DNA from: CAYUWK01 sp964580085 | Lineage (GTDB): Bacteria; Patescibacteriota; Minisyncoccia; Minisyncoccales; CG1-02-41-26 | Assembly: GCA_964580085.1 (NCBI GenBank) | Contig: CAZOJF010000012.1 | Coordinates: 1-15,238 of the forward strand | Length of the DNA stretch: 15,238 nucleotides | Direction: 5' to 3' | Part shown: positions 14,572 through 15,238 of the stretch, one piece after another | Layout: each line of letters begins with the position of its first letter | Position numbering within the stretch: position 1 is the first letter of the stretch | Translations under genes and position numbers: made by a program | Notes under the pieces: generated by a model | The model's input: only the letters and a program-made list of their open reading frames with translations | What the model was told of the DNA's origin: nothing | Databases searched by the model: none

Positions 14572-15238
14572 TATTTCTTAAATTGAGTTAAAACAGATGA
14601 CCAAATAACTCTCGGCTCTTTACATTTTAAAAGCCAAGACCAAAAACCATAACTTAAAATACTTAGAATTACAGCAATAAGAATTTGCAAAAGAATTCCT
14701 AAAACCTTATCCATTGGCAAAAGCATAGCAGAAACTTGTAGCCCTATATAAACAACAATCCCCATTAATAAGGTAGCAACTAAAATCTTTAAAATAGATT
14801 TATAAGTCTTTTTAAAATCCAAAATTTCTATTTTTTTCTTTAGAAAAGCAAGCAATAAAACAAACTGAATCACAGAAGAGATAGAAAGAGCTAAGGGCAG
14901 AGCGATTATGGAAATATCTTGAATTCCTCTTAATTTTAAGAAACTAATGATTCTTTCCTGGATAAAGCTTGAGGAGCCTAAAATATTTACAAAAGAATAA
15001 CATAAAATTATATTTAAAATTACGGAAAAAACCGCAATTTTTACGGGGGTTTTGGTATTATGAAAGGAATAAAAAGTACGAGTTAAAAGAGGGATTAAAC
15101 AATTAGCAAAAAGAGCAATGCAGAATATCCCCAGACAAGCAGCTGTTAAACGAGTTTGCCACCATCCAAAAAGACCATCACCTACAATAGCTGTTCCTAA
15201 AACTAATCTAACTATTTGAGCTCTTAAAAGAAAAATGA
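14571..15238 (-). CDS. murJ: Lipid II flippase MurJ (MviN), C-terminal part
   Basis: The frame is open from the right edge of the window to the stop at 14571, about 222 codons, and begins beyond the window; an internal GTG at 14873 is not the true start. The first visible residues (IFLLRAQIVRLVLGT) and LIPLLTRTFYSFHNTKTPVKIAV match the region around membrane helices 8-11 of MurJ, where the conserved 'L..R.FY....T..P' motif lies. Several further hydrophobic helices follow. MurJ moves lipid II from the cytoplasmic to the outer face of the membrane for peptidoglycan synthesis. It heads the visible gene series and overlaps lepA by one base. The N-terminal half with the central-cavity arginines cannot be checked here. 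Confidence 0.92.
   Translation of the reverse strand, partial: IFLLRAQIVRLVLGTAIVGDGLFGWWQTRLTAACLGIFCIALFANCLIPLLTRTFYSFHNTKTPVKIAVFSVILNIILCYSFVNILGSSSFIQERIISFLKLRGIQDISIIALPLALSISSVIQFVLLLAFLKKKIEILDFKKTYKSILKILVATLLMGIVVYIGLQVSAMLLPMDKVLGILLQILIAVILSILSYGFWSWLLKCKEPRVIWSSVLTQFKK

Overview
The window looks like a chromosomal piece of an AT-rich member of the Candidate Phyla Radiation (Patescibacteria, Parcubacteria-like). The support is a very large low-complexity surface fibre gene with recurrent GIGTT and LATTT motifs, short genes that mostly lack Shine-Dalgarno sequences, tRNA genes threaded between protein genes, and the divergence of the housekeeping proteins. The genetic code appears standard: RF2 is present and the gene at 6687-7046 ends at TGA. 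This argues against the UGA=Gly lineages (SR1/Absconditabacteria, Gracilibacteria). The lineage call is inference; no rRNA is present.

Left part (1-6532, minus strand): one continuous reading frame of at least 2177 codons runs off the left edge. It encodes an N-terminal excisionase/MerR-like helix-turn-helix, one membrane segment, a helical and coiled-coil stalk, a long beta-repeat fibre and the start of a C-terminal Fibrobacter-major-type (TIGR02145-like) domain. It contains an apparently exact in-frame tandem duplication of 1134 bp and older diverged duplications. Its promoter is placed so that transcription would begin at the ATG.

Middle part (6600-8375, minus strand): two small DUF4325/STAS-like proteins flank the C-terminal remnant of a GHKL (histidine-kinase-like) ATPase. 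The remnant is in the same frame as the first STAS-like gene and separated from it only by one TAG. Upstream are a pair of back-to-back promoter-like sequences, a bidirectional hairpin terminator and a NYN-domain nuclease gene.

Right part (8418-15238, minus strand): a long co-directional series, murJ (partial) - lepA - ftsB/divIC-like - tRNA-Gly(CCC) - tRNA-Thr(CGT) - prfB - ftsE - ftsX - [23-nt 5' piece of a tRNA-Gln] - LAGLIDADG endonuclease - tRNA-Gln(CTG) - NYN gene. Start and stop codons overlap (TAATG) at murJ/lepA and prfB/ftsE, which suggests translational coupling. The products join peptidoglycan precursor export (MurJ), divisome assembly and hydrolase control (FtsB, FtsEX) with translation (EF4, RF2, tRNAs). 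All three complete tRNAs carry a C34 anticodon. A 33-codon hydrophobic ORF lies on the plus strand between lepA and ftsB.

The strongest unusual points are the homing-endonuclease gene wedged between a broken and an intact tRNA-Gln, the exact 1134-bp duplication in the fibre gene, the fusion of a DNA-binding-like domain to a membrane-anchored giant fibre, and the truncated ATPase between two STAS-like genes.
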